Assembly: GCF_036289405.1 (NCBI RefSeq)
Contig: NZ_JAYFFI010000016.1
Coordinates: 1 to 46,965, forward strand
Source of the DNA: Pseudoramibacter faecis
GTDB taxonomy: Bacteria > Bacillota > Clostridia > Eubacteriales > Eubacteriaceae
Length of the DNA stretch: 46,965 bases
Reading direction: 5' to 3'
Shown here: positions 1-7,855 of the stretch, in pieces
How the letters are laid out: every line of letters starts with the position of its first letter
Position numbering within the stretch: the stretch's first letter is position 1
Notes under the pieces: model-generated
What the model was told of the DNA's origin: nothing
The model's input: the letters and a program-made list of their open reading frames with translations, nothing else
Database searches by the model: none
Translations under genes and position numbers: made by a program

Positions 1-27
1 TGGTGTAAGATGTTTGTAGTGACTCAT
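1..27 (-). CDS. IS30-family transposase, N-terminal start only (partial)
   Basis: Only the first nine codons lie in the window (MSHYKHLTP), running off the left edge on the minus strand. The ATG is at 25-27 and is preceded by a good AAGGAGAA ribosome binding site. The MSxYKHLT opening resembles the start of IS30-family transposases, DDE enzymes with an N-terminal helix-turn-helix. An extended -10 promoter lies just upstream. The family call rests on very few residues; another transposase or short protein is possible. Confidence 0.45.
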
Positions 28-86
28 AGTTTCTCCTTGAATATTGGATGTCTTTGCAAACACCATTATACCAAGGCTATGAGTCA
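20..86 (-). promoter_or_regulatory. promoter of the left-edge transposase, bracketed by a 10-bp inverted repeat
   Basis: On the minus strand an extended -10 element (TGGTATAAT, 65-73) lies about 40 bases before the transposase ATG; no good -35 is visible. A perfect 10-bp inverted repeat (TGACTCATAG at 20-29 and its complement at 77-86) brackets the promoter, and one arm covers the start codon. This could be a repressor operator, or a hairpin that blocks translation when transcription enters from outside. Both roles are inference. Confidence 0.4.
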
Positions 87-116
87 TTATTTATTTGTTG
101 CACTTAGATTATAAAT

Positions 117-299
117 TCAAGCTTCATTTCCATAGCAATACTTTTCCATGAAATACTGTCGATTCACTTTGCCTCTTTGTACTCGATAGCCGAGCTTTGT
201 AAGTTCTTGATTCATTTCGTTTATTAGCTGATATGCAGTTGTTCTACTGACTTCCAAAAAATCTTGAACTTCTTTTGCTGTCATGAATATCTTTTGCAT
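117..299 (-). CDS. excisionase-like small helix-turn-helix protein
   Basis: A 60-residue basic protein. The N-terminal segment (MTAKEVQDFLEVSRTTAYQL) reads as an excisionase/MerR-type winged helix-turn-helix, and the tail ends in KYCYGNEA. Such small proteins in Clostridia and other Firmicutes sit next to integrase genes of conjugative elements and phages, where they direct excision or act as regulators. I chose the ATG at 297-299 because an AAAGGAGGG site sits 7 bases upstream; the frame stays open upstream to 434 but has no comparable site. It lies in the AT-rich block left of guaA, divergent from the XRE regulator, with an IS element just beyond its stop. No integrase is visible in the window. 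Confidence 0.6.
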   Translation of the reverse strand: MQKIFMTAKEVQDFLEVSRTTAYQLINEMNQELTKLGYRVQRGKVNRQYFMEKYCYGNEA

Positions 300-524
300 T
301 TTTAGCCCTCCTTTCAATTCATAGTTTTTGCAAGGTTCTGCATCCATGTCTTGAGATAGGACGAGCGTCAATCTAAATATCTTGCGTTTTAAAAGTTCGT
401 ATTTGAACTGTATATCCGTATTATAATAGTTCATTTTCGTTCTGTCAAGACTTATTATAAAATATTTTCTTTTATGCTTCCTAATATTAAGGCGTTATTT
501 AAAATATCAAACAGAACACTTATG

Positions 525-553
525 TTGTGTTTTATGATTATTTATGATAAAAT
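525..553 (+). promoter_or_regulatory. sigma-70-type promoter of the XRE regulator
   Basis: TTGTGT (525-530), a 17-base spacer and TAAAAT (548-553), about 32 bases before the start of the XRE gene. Together with the opposite-strand small gene it forms the divergent control region of the element. The 286 bases between the two genes (300-585) hold no other feature I can support. Confidence 0.55.
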
Positions 554-585
554 GTAAAAGAAATTTTTAAGAGAGGAGTCCTAAA

Positions 586-1026
586 ATGATTTCCGGTAAG
601 AAATTAAAACAAATTCGTTTGTTTAGGAAACTAACACAGAAAGAACTTGCCATCATGTCCGGACTGACTGATGCTGCAATTCGTAATTATGAATTAGGAA
701 ATAGATCTCCAAACAAGGAACAATTAAGAAAAATAGCAGATGCACTTAACTGTGATATTTCTGCATTAATCGACCATGAACCGAATTCTATTTTTGAAAT
801 CATGCATATCATCTTCGACTACGAAAAGGAAATGAAATTCCGTCCCCTTGCAGGAAATGGTGAGACTACTGCTCTTTTATCCCACAATCCACATTTTGAT
901 GACTTTTTAGTCGAATGGGATGAAATGAGAAAGAAACACTATAACGGGGAAATTACAGACGAAGAATTTGAAGATTGGAAGTTGTCTTTTCCTAAGAAAT
1001 CTCGTTTCTTGAAAAAACACAAATAG
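586..1026 (+). CDS. XRE-family (Cro/CI-like) transcriptional regulator
   Basis: A 146-residue protein. Residues 4-62 form a clear HTH_3 domain: the KLKQIRLFRKLTQKELA start, the recognition helix around LTDAAIRNYELGNRSP and the closing LNCDISALI are typical. Residues 70-146 are an acidic/basic tail without a family I recognise. The ATG follows an AGAGGAG site 8 bases upstream, and transcription ends at a strong terminator 9 bases past the stop. Beside an excisionase-like gene it is best read as the maintenance repressor of an integrated element. AT-rich codon use contrasts sharply with guaA. Confidence 0.8.
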   Translation: MISGKKLKQIRLFRKLTQKELAIMSGLTDAAIRNYELGNRSPNKEQLRKIADALNCDISALIDHEPNSIFEIMHIIFDYEKEMKFRPLAGNGETTALLSHNPHFDDFLVEWDEMRKKHYNGEITDEEFEDWKLSFPKKSRFLKKHK

Positions 1027-1034
1027 ACACAAAA

Positions 1035-1069
1035 AGACCGTAACAACTAAGCTACGGTCTCATTTTTTT
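1035..1069. terminator. bidirectional rho-independent terminator between XRE gene and guaA
   Basis: An 8-bp perfect stem (AGACCGTA at 1035-1042 with its complement at 1053-1060), a 10-base loop and seven T residues at 1063-1069. On the other strand the same stem is followed by a run of T, so it can also end guaA transcription coming from the right. The AT-rich stretch 1070-1202 holds no supported gene. Confidence 0.8.
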
Positions 1070-1202
1070 GTATTTTCTTGTAAAGCCACTGGGAGCTATT
1101 ACTCAATTTATTCTTTTTGAAATCTTTACCCAATTTTGTCCCAGTTGTTCATTCGAACGGGCTATAACCCTTGAAAATAAGCCATTTTTAGCAAAATATC
1201 TC

Positions 1203-2792
1203 CTATTCAAACTCAATCGTTCCCGGGGGCTTGGACGTCAGGTCGTACATCACGCGGTTGACGCCCTTCACCTCGTTGATAATCCGGTTCATGCAGGTTT
1301 GCAGCACGGGCCACGGAATTTCCGCGGCCTCGGCCGTCATAAAGTCGGCGGTGAGCACCCCGCGCAGCACCACAGCATAGTCGTAAGTCCGGCCGTCGCC
1401 CATCACGCCCACCGACCGCAGGTTGGAAAGCGCCGCAAAAAACTGCCCCTTGCCGGTGTCAATGCCCGCATGGGCGAGCTCCTCGCGGAAGATCGCATCC
1501 GCCTCCTGGGTGATGGCCACCTTTTCCGGCGTCACTTCGCCCACGACGCGCACGCCGAGACCCGGCCCCGGGAAGGGCTGGCGATACACCAGATGCGCCG
1601 GAATGCCCAGCTCCAATCCGGCCCTGCGCACTTCGTCTTTAAAAAGATCGCGCAGCGGTTCGATCGGCGCCGCTTCAAAGCCGAGGTCCACCACCATTTC
1701 CTCGGGCAGGCCGCCGACATTGTGATGGGATTTGATCACCGCGCCGCCGCTGCCGACGCCGCTTTCCACCACATCGGGATAGATCGTCCCCTGGGCCATG
1801 TATTTAAAACCGCCCTGATCGGCCAGCTTTTTCGCTTCCGCGCCAAAAATTTCCACAAAGAGCGTCCCGATGATCTTGCGTTTCTGTTCCGGATCAATGA
1901 CTCCTTTTAAGGCTTTAAAATACTGATCGCCGGCGTTCACCCGAATGAAGTTCAAATCGAAATCGCCTTCCGGCCCGAACACGGCCTCAACCTCGTCGCC
2001 CTCGTTCTTGCGCATCAGGCCGTGATCCACAAAGACGCAGGTCAGCTGCTTGCCGATGGCCCGGGAGAGCAGCACCGCCGCCACGGTGGAGTCCACCCCG
2101 CCGGACAGGCCGAGCAGCACCCGATCGCCTCCGATTTTTCCCCGCAGCGCCGCGACGGTGCTGTCCACAAAGGCATCCATCTGCCAACTGCCGGCACAGC
2201 CGCAGATATCGATCACAAAGTTGCGCAGCATCTTTGTGCCCTCCGGGGTGTGCACCACCTCCGGATGAAACTGCACCGCGTAGAGATTTCGCGCCGGATC
2301 CTCCATCGCCGCCACCGGAGAATTCGCCGTGTGGGCAGTCACCGCAAATCCCTTCGGCGGCGCCGCAATATAATCGGTATGGCTCATCCAGCAGGTCGTT
2401 TCCGGCATCACATCGGCAAATAAGCGGCTTCCGGCGCCGTCGATGGTCACATCGGTGCGGCCGTATTCACTGGCGGGTGCCGTCTCTACCCGGCCGCCGC
2501 ATTGATAGGCCATCAGCTGCGAGCCGTAGCAGATGCCGAGGATCGGAATGCCGACTTTAAAGAGTTCCTGGGGATAGGTCGGGGAGGCCGGATCGTAAAC
2601 GCTGTTGGGTCCGCCGGTCAGGATGATGCCCTTGGGATTCATCGCCTTGAGCGTTTCGAGGCTGGTTTGATACGAATGGATTTCGCAGTACACATGGCAT
2701 TCCCGCACGCGCCTGGCGATCAGCTGCTTGTACTGGCCGCCGAAATCGAGAACGACAATAGTTTCCCGTTCGGAATGGGATTGGTTTGTCAT
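1203..2792 (-). CDS. guaA: GMP synthase (glutamine-hydrolysing)
   Basis: A 529-residue cytosolic enzyme that aminates XMP to GMP using glutamine and ATP. The class I glutamine amidotransferase domain (about 11-195) has the nucleophile Cys88 in GICYGSQ and His176/Glu178 in FHPEV. The ATP-pyrophosphatase domain begins with the PP-loop SGGVDS (230-235), and the C-terminal dimerisation domain ends in the usual KPPGTIEFE. Length is normal. The ATG follows an AAAGGAG site and lies 25 bases after the flavoprotein gene, so it is probably cotranscribed with the E1/E3-like cluster. Its 3' end is the exact border with AT-rich accessory DNA, as expected if an element integrated there. Confidence 0.97.
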   Translation of the reverse strand: MTNQSHSERETIVVLDFGGQYKQLIARRVRECHVYCEIHSYQTSLETLKAMNPKGIILTGGPNSVYDPASPTYPQELFKVGIPILGICYGSQLMAYQCGGRVETAPASEYGRTDVTIDGAGSRLFADVMPETTCWMSHTDYIAAPPKGFAVTAHTANSPVAAMEDPARNLYAVQFHPEVVHTPEGTKMLRNFVIDICGCAGSWQMDAFVDSTVAALRGKIGGDRVLLGLSGGVDSTVAAVLLSRAIGKQLTCVFVDHGLMRKNEGDEVEAVFGPEGDFDLNFIRVNAGDQYFKALKGVIDPEQKRKIIGTLFVEIFGAEAKKLADQGGFKYMAQGTIYPDVVESGVGSGGAVIKSHHNVGGLPEEMVVDLGFEAAPIEPLRDLFKDEVRRAGLELGIPAHLVYRQPFPGPGLGVRVVGEVTPEKVAITQEADAIFREELAHAGIDTGKGQFFAALSNLRSVGVMGDGRTYDYAVVLRGVLTADFMTAEAAEIPWPVLQTCMNRIINEVKGVNRVMYDLTSKPPGTIEFE

Positions 2793-2817
2793 GAATGCTC
2801 GTCTCCTTTAATGTCGG

Positions 2818-5037
2818 TCATGCGTCAATTTTGTCAAAGGCGTTTTGAACGGCTTGCGCCAAACTCGGCGCCGGATTGACGATCCGCGCCATATCGGCGT
2901 CGGTGCCCCGCATCGCCATCAGCGCCTGCACCTGCCCGAGGAGACCGCAGGCCTCTTCGCCGATGATGTGCACCCCGAGAATTTCCCGGGTTTCCCCATC
3001 GACGATAACCTTCACGAAGCCCTGCTTATCCTCGTCAAAGAGACTGCCGGGCTCGCTGCCCAGCGGCGCAAGGCCGAAGCGCACATCCTCATGGGCCGCG
3101 CCGGCCCGGCGGGTGTCGAGACCGATGGTCGCCACCTCCGGAAACGCATGAATGCAAACCGGCACCTGCGTGAAATCGATGGCGCGCGGTTCGCTGCCTT
3201 CTGCTTCGAGGGCGATGTTGTCCACCACCATCTGGGCCATGGCCCGCCCCTGATGCGCCAGGATGCACCGGCCCGTCGCTTCTCCAATGGCATACACATT
3301 AGGCACCGAGGTTCTGCCAAATTCATCAATGACGATGCGCCCCCCGTCGATATCGAGACGCAGAGCATCAAGACCACGGGTGTTCACGCGGTATTCCGAG
3401 GCGACGTAAATCGCCGACGAGATCACCGTGGTGATTTTGGGATAGCGGCCGTTTGCCGCCGGCTTCGCGTCGGTGTCCGCCAGTTCAATGTGAATGGTGC
3501 CCAGAGAATCTTTATAGATATCCACGGGCTTCGACCGGGTGTGCACGCCGATGCCGCTGCGCTTCATCTGTTCTTCCAGGCGGTTGATGATCTGAGCGTC
3601 GAGGCCCTTTAAAACATTGTCCGCCGCGGTGATGATGGACACCCGGGAGCCCATCGTCGCGTAAATCGAGGCCACCTCGCAAACGATAGGGCCGTCGCCG
3701 ATGATCGTCAGCTCTTGGGGGATCTGGTCGAGATTGAAGATCGTCTTGTCGGTGATCAACTCGTCATAATCTTCCGTAAAAGCCGCCGGCTGGGGCAGAG
3801 TGCCCGTCGCCACGATAAGCTTTCGCCAGTTGAGGCGCCCCTGGTGGCCTCTCTCGTCCTTCACGTCGATAAAGCCCGGTGCCAGTGGGCGGCCCGCGCC
3901 TTCAAACACGCGCACGCCGGCATCCATCAAATCGCTGCGCAACACCGCCGATTCGTAATCCACCGCACGCTGCTTTTCACTCCCCATTACCTGCATGTCC
4001 AGGGACAGCTTGTCAACAACAATGCCCTTGTTGCGCCTTGCGCCGATGCAGGATCGGATCAGTTTAGCGTTTTCGTAAAGGAATCGCGCCTCCACCGCGC
4101 CGCCGTACAAAAATCCGCCGCCGAAATTTTCCGCGACCAGCGCGGTTTTAAAGCCCTTGCGGCCGGCCGCAATCGCCGCGGCAATGCCGGCCGCACCGCC
4201 GCCCAGCACGACAACATCAAAATCCCGTTCGGAATCCGGGTCGGCCTTGGCCGCCACGCCAAGATTGATGATCTTGGTATAGTCCGGGGCCATCTCCGGA
4301 TTAAAATCGGCCGACGCCAATACATCTGCCGACACCTTGGCGGCAAGTCTCCTTCGATCCCGGCTTCTCACTAAATCCGCTGCCGCTGCAGACGCTTTAT
4401 CGCTTCCGGCAGTGGCATCCGGCATTTCGACGCCGTTCGGCGCACCTGTGCCCGCTTCGTCTGCCGAATCTGCTTTGGCGGTCGGCCCATCCGCCATCGC
4501 CGTTTCATCGATTGATTCTTCTGGTAGCGCTTCCGACTCGGCCGATGCCTTTAATCTTTCAACCGCATTTGCCGCGTCGCTTTCCGGCTCAGCGCCGTCC
4601 GCCGCGGCCTTTTGTGCCGCCTCCCTGATATCGCGGCGCAGGATGCGCCCCTCGGGACCGCTGCCGCTTTCAATCTTATGATAATCCACGTGCAGCTTTT
4701 CGGCCAGTTTTCGTGCCAGAGGCGAAATGCCTTCATCTTCTTCGGCGGTCGGCTCCTCCGGCAGGCTTTCACGCACTTCACGTGCCTGATCTTTGTGCAC
4801 CCGCTTTTGGACTATGCGTTTTTTTTCAAGGTAAAGATCAATGTCTTTCTCGGTGATGCGCCGATTCCCGAAAAAACCATCCAGTTTGCTGAGATCGATG
4901 CCCTTTTCCCGGGCGTAGCGGCGGGCCGCCGGGGTTGAGCGCAGATTGTTTTCACGAGAATGAACATCCCGTTTACGCTGCCCGAGATTTCTCAAAGAAA
5001 GCCGTTCATTGCCCTTCGGCTGATTTTGATCTGTCAT
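2818..5037 (-). CDS. E3-like flavoprotein with two N-terminal subunit-binding domains, lacking the redox disulfide
   Basis: 739 residues. Two peripheral subunit-binding domains of the kind that anchor E1 and E3 in 2-oxoacid dehydrogenase complexes lie at about 34-72 (STPAARRYAREKGIDL) and 103-140 (ISPLARKLAEKLHVDY, SGPEGRI). An Ala/Glu/Asp-rich linker follows to about 270, then a dihydrolipoamide-dehydrogenase fold: FAD motif GGGAAG (279-284), ATG motif (410-412), NAD motif near GDGPIVCE (447-454), second FAD motif YAIGEATG (582-589, GD changed to GE) and a dimerisation domain. The redox motif CLNxGC is replaced by FLYGGA (309-314), and the closing HxHPTLSE reads NPAPSLAQ (721-728), so both catalytic cysteines and the His/Glu pair are absent. 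There is no lipoyl or acyltransferase domain. It sits 20 bases after E1-beta. FAD and NAD binding look preserved; lipoamide oxidation does not. The reaction is unknown. Confidence 0.85.
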   Translation of the reverse strand: MTDQNQPKGNERLSLRNLGQRKRDVHSRENNLRSTPAARRYAREKGIDLSKLDGFFGNRRITEKDIDLYLEKKRIVQKRVHKDQAREVRESLPEEPTAEEDEGISPLARKLAEKLHVDYHKIESGSGPEGRILRRDIREAAQKAAADGAEPESDAANAVERLKASAESEALPEESIDETAMADGPTAKADSADEAGTGAPNGVEMPDATAGSDKASAAAADLVRSRDRRRLAAKVSADVLASADFNPEMAPDYTKIINLGVAAKADPDSERDFDVVVLGGGAAGIAAAIAAGRKGFKTALVAENFGGGFLYGGAVEARFLYENAKLIRSCIGARRNKGIVVDKLSLDMQVMGSEKQRAVDYESAVLRSDLMDAGVRVFEGAGRPLAPGFIDVKDERGHQGRLNWRKLIVATGTLPQPAAFTEDYDELITDKTIFNLDQIPQELTIIGDGPIVCEVASIYATMGSRVSIITAADNVLKGLDAQIINRLEEQMKRSGIGVHTRSKPVDIYKDSLGTIHIELADTDAKPAANGRYPKITTVISSAIYVASEYRVNTRGLDALRLDIDGGRIVIDEFGRTSVPNVYAIGEATGRCILAHQGRAMAQMVVDNIALEAEGSEPRAIDFTQVPVCIHAFPEVATIGLDTRRAGAAHEDVRFGLAPLGSEPGSLFDEDKQGFVKVIVDGETREILGVHIIGEEACGLLGQVQALMAMRGTDADMARIVNPAPSLAQAVQNAFDKIDA

Positions 5038-5057
5038 GCTTCGCTCCTTCCCGCAGT

Positions 5058-6029
5058 TTATAAATCCAACAGGTCGTCAATGGCCTGAAGCACATCTTCT
5101 TTTTGAGGGGCAACCACATCCTGCAGTCTGCGGTTGTAGGGCATTGGCGTATCGAGACCACACAGGCGGATAATGGGCGCCTCGAGATAGTCGAAGGTGT
5201 CGCTTTCGATCACCGACGCCGCTATTTCCGCGCCAATACCGCCCGTCTTACTGCCTTCGTGCACGATCAGCAAGTGCCCAGTCCGCTTCACCGAGGCGAG
5301 CACCGCGCCGATATCCATCGGCGCAAGGGTCATCGGATTGATTACTTCCGCCGAAACATCGTCCCGCTCAGCCATCGCTTTGAGCACCGTCACCAGCGAG
5401 GCGCCCCAGGTCACAATGGTCATGTCGTCACCGGAATGTTCCACATAGGCCGTTTCCAGCGGCAGGGTATAATCCGCATTGGCCGGCACCTGACTTTTAA
5501 GGGCCATTAAGTCCTGATTCATCAAAAATACAACCGGATTAGGGTCGGCAATCGCCGATTTGAGCAGCCCCTTGGCCTGGGCCGGCGTCGAGGCCGCCAC
5601 GATTTTAAGCCCGGGGATCTGCGCGAGAAGCCCTTCCAAGGTCTGACCGGCCTGACGCACGCCGTCGCCAAGCCCCGCCGGAATGAGCAATGTCAGCGGC
5701 ACATGATACTGGCCGCCAGAGGTATAAGCGGTGCGCGCGGCTGCGTCAATGATTTCGCCCAATGCCAGCGCTGCCTGATCCATCGAGCGCAGCGCCACCA
5801 CCGGGATCAGCCCCGTCATGGCCGCCCCCACGGCACAACCCACCATTGCCGATTCGCTGACCGGGGTATCCATCACTCGAGCTTCGCCGAATTCCTGAAC
5901 GAGCCCCAGCGTCACACCGCCGCCTTGGCGCACATCTTCACCAAAGATCACCACGGCGTCGTCAGCAGTCATCACTTCTTTCAGCGCCAATTTCAGCGCT
6001 TCTTTATAGGTCATTTCTTTGAGTTCCAT
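5058..6029 (-). CDS. 2-oxoacid/acetoin dehydrogenase E1 component, beta subunit-like
   Basis: 323 residues, the usual length for a transketolase-like E1-beta (AcoB/PdhB family). It carries GEDV (30-33), the SESAMVGCAVGAAMTG segment whose glutamate activates thiamine diphosphate, and a C-terminal transketolase domain (about 195-320). In AcoB/PdhB proteins a conserved QHSQ supplies the histidine that helps acylate the lipoyl group of E2; here the aligned residues are QAGQ (126-129), so that histidine is alanine. The gene starts 12 bases after E1-alpha with an AAGGAGG site and is followed by the E3-like flavoprotein. An alpha2-beta2 thiamine enzyme is likely. The substrate could be pyruvate, acetoin or another 2-oxo compound and cannot be told from sequence. 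Confidence 0.88.
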   Translation of the reverse strand: MELKEMTYKEALKLALKEVMTADDAVVIFGEDVRQGGGVTLGLVQEFGEARVMDTPVSESAMVGCAVGAAMTGLIPVVALRSMDQAALALGEIIDAAARTAYTSGGQYHVPLTLLIPAGLGDGVRQAGQTLEGLLAQIPGLKIVAASTPAQAKGLLKSAIADPNPVVFLMNQDLMALKSQVPANADYTLPLETAYVEHSGDDMTIVTWGASLVTVLKAMAERDDVSAEVINPMTLAPMDIGAVLASVKRTGHLLIVHEGSKTGGIGAEIAASVIESDTFDYLEAPIIRLCGLDTPMPYNRRLQDVVAPQKEDVLQAIDDLLDL

Positions 6030-6041
6030 CGTCCTGCCTCC

Positions 6042-7001
6042 TTATGCGAAAACATCTGTGATCACTTCGCTCACCGTCGGTTCATCGGCATTTTTTGCAA
6101 AATCCGCTGCTTCCTCCACCGAACGCTTGGCGTTTTTCTTAAGCTGATCAATCACTTCAGGGGCCATTTGAAAATCCGACTGCAGCTGTTCTTCAAATCG
6201 GACAATGGGGTCGTTCTCCACCCAGGCTTCCACTTCTTCCTTGGGGCGGTAAAGCTGGAGGTCCGCCGTGTCGTGGCCGCAAAGGCGATAGGTCTGCGCT
6301 TCGATCAGCGCCGGGCCGTTGCCTTCTTTCACATGGGCCCGCGCCTGATCCACTGCGGTAAACACCGCCACCACATCATTGCCGTCCACAGTAATGCCGG
6401 GCATGCCATAGGCATGGGCGCGGTCGGCAATGTGTTCACCTTTCATATGGTCTTCAATGGCGGTGGTTCCGCTGTAAAAATTATTTTCGATGAAGAAGAT
6501 CACCGGCAGCTGCCACACCGCCGCGAGATTGAGCGCTTCGTGAAAACTGCCTTCATCGGCTGCCCCGTCTCCGCCAAAACAGAGCACGGCGTTGCCGGTT
6601 TTCTGAAGTTTCTGGGTTAGCGCCGCGCCGCAGGCCACGCTAAATCCCTGACCCGGCACATCCGCCGCGCCCAGATTCCGCACCGAGGCATCCGCCAGGT
6701 GAAGCGAGCCGGCTTTGCCGCCGCAGAGACCGCTCTTTTTGCCCAGCACCTCGGCCATCATCCTGCGCACCTCCATCCCAGAGGCGATGGCCTGTCCGTG
6801 ACAGCGATGGGTCATCGTTACCCAGTCGCCGGCATCCAGCGCCAGGCACGCGCCGATGTCCGAGGCTTCCTGTCCGATGGCCAGATGCACCGAGCCGTTT
6901 AAAGCGCCGTCAGCCACCAATTCCCGGATTTTCTCTTCAAAGAACCGCACCTGGTTCATGCGGTAATCCATTCTCGCCAATAATTCTTCATTTAATTCCA
7001 T
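6042..7001 (-). CDS. 2-oxoacid/acetoin dehydrogenase E1 component, alpha subunit-like
   Basis: 319 residues from the ATG at 6999-7001, chosen because GGGAGG lies just upstream; the frame is open to 7058 without a better start. It follows the AcoA/PdhA pattern: GxEA near the N terminus, THRCHG with the active-site histidine, GGKAGSLH, the thiamine-diphosphate motif beginning GDGAADEG and closing in ENN, and YRLCGHDTADLQLYRPKEE, which matches the usual GHSxxD loop except that Ser is Asp. Thiamine and magnesium ligands look intact. It is the first gene of the E1-alpha/E1-beta/flavoprotein/guaA run and follows ispD by 101 bases with no clear promoter between. No E2 gene is present in the window. 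Confidence 0.9.
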   Translation of the reverse strand: MELNEELLARMDYRMNQVRFFEEKIRELVADGALNGSVHLAIGQEASDIGACLALDAGDWVTMTHRCHGQAIASGMEVRRMMAEVLGKKSGLCGGKAGSLHLADASVRNLGAADVPGQGFSVACGAALTQKLQKTGNAVLCFGGDGAADEGSFHEALNLAAVWQLPVIFFIENNFYSGTTAIEDHMKGEHIADRAHAYGMPGITVDGNDVVAVFTAVDQARAHVKEGNGPALIEAQTYRLCGHDTADLQLYRPKEEVEAWVENDPIVRFEEQLQSDFQMAPEVIDQLKKNAKRSVEEAADFAKNADEPTVSEVITDVFA

Positions 7002-7102
7002 AGCAGGACCTCCCATTGACTGTCGTATGACTGTCTTGTTCACTGATTCGCTGCGCATTGCGCATTGCGTTGTTGGATATGCCTGAGCCTGTCGCGTCAG
7101 AG

Positions 7103-7855
7103 CTATGGCCGAACGGCCAACACGGCGCCAGCGATCATCAGATCCTCCGGCGTCGTGATTTTGATGTTATTGTAATAGCCGCGGACGATGGTTACCGGCT
7201 CGCCGTAATGCTCGACCAAAGATGCATCGTCTGTTGCGGCCACCCCGTCGGCTGCGGCCTTGGCATAGGCCGCCATGATGAGTGCATAATCAAAGGACTG
7301 CGGAGTCTGCACCTCGTAAAGGGTTTCCCGGTCCGGGGTGTGATCCACAACCGCTGTGTCATTCTCCCGACGCACCACCTTGATGGTGTTTTTGGCTGGC
7401 ACCGCCACCACCGTCGCTTTGGTGCGCAGCGTCTCTGCAATGCACTTCAAAATGAGCTGCTGGCTGATCAGCGGGCGCGCCCCGTCGTGGATCATCACGA
7501 GATCGCAGCGAGGGTCCGCTCCCTTAAGCCCGTTGAGCACCGATGCTTGACGGCAGTCTCCGCCGACCACGGTCTTTAGTTTTCGGTAACGCCGTCTCGC
7601 CATGACCTCCCGGCGAAAAATATCCCGCTCGTTCGCGTTGATGACGACGACAATTTCGTTCACCAGTTCACAGGCCTCGAAGGCATCGATCGCGTAAGAG
7701 AGGATCGGCTTTCCGGCAAGGGTCAGATATTGCTTGTTCATCGCGGCCTTCATGCGGCTTCCCTGCCCTGCAGCGGGAATCACTGCCGTGATAAAATGCC
7801 GCTTGCCGTCTGCCGTTCCAGCCCTTGCCGTATTTTCAACGCGCTCAGCTTTCAA
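7103..7855 (-). CDS. ispD: 2-C-methyl-D-erythritol 4-phosphate cytidylyltransferase
   Basis: 250 residues. IspD joins CTP and methylerythritol phosphate in the non-mevalonate isoprenoid pathway. Visible motifs are the nucleotide-binding PAAGQGSRM, KQYLTLAGKPIL, HDGARPL, the TPQSF segment and NIKITTPEDL near the C terminus. The first 20 residues look like a variable extension. The start shown is a TTG overlapping the end of tsaE by 11 bases, with an AAAGGGTGG site upstream; a later start is possible. It lies in the run tsaE-ispD-E1-alpha. Confidence 0.93.
   Translation of the reverse strand: MKAERVENTARAGTADGKRHFITAVIPAAGQGSRMKAAMNKQYLTLAGKPILSYAIDAFEACELVNEIVVVINANERDIFRREVMARRRYRKLKTVVGGDCRQASVLNGLKGADPRCDLVMIHDGARPLISQQLILKCIAETLRTKATVVAVPAKNTIKVVRRENDTAVVDHTPDRETLYEVQTPQSFDYALIMAAYAKAAADGVAATDDASLVEHYGEPVTIVRGYYNNIKITTPEDLMIAGAVLAVRP

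Noticed and set aside
1130..1180. tRNA-like T-loop sequence (GTTCGAA on the minus strand)
   Set aside because: No acceptor or anticodon stem can be drawn around it.
1068..1910. Long plus-strand open frame opposite guaA
   Set aside because: Covered by an unmistakable guaA on the other strand; the frame is a by-product of GC-rich codons, rich in His/Arg and with no family pattern.
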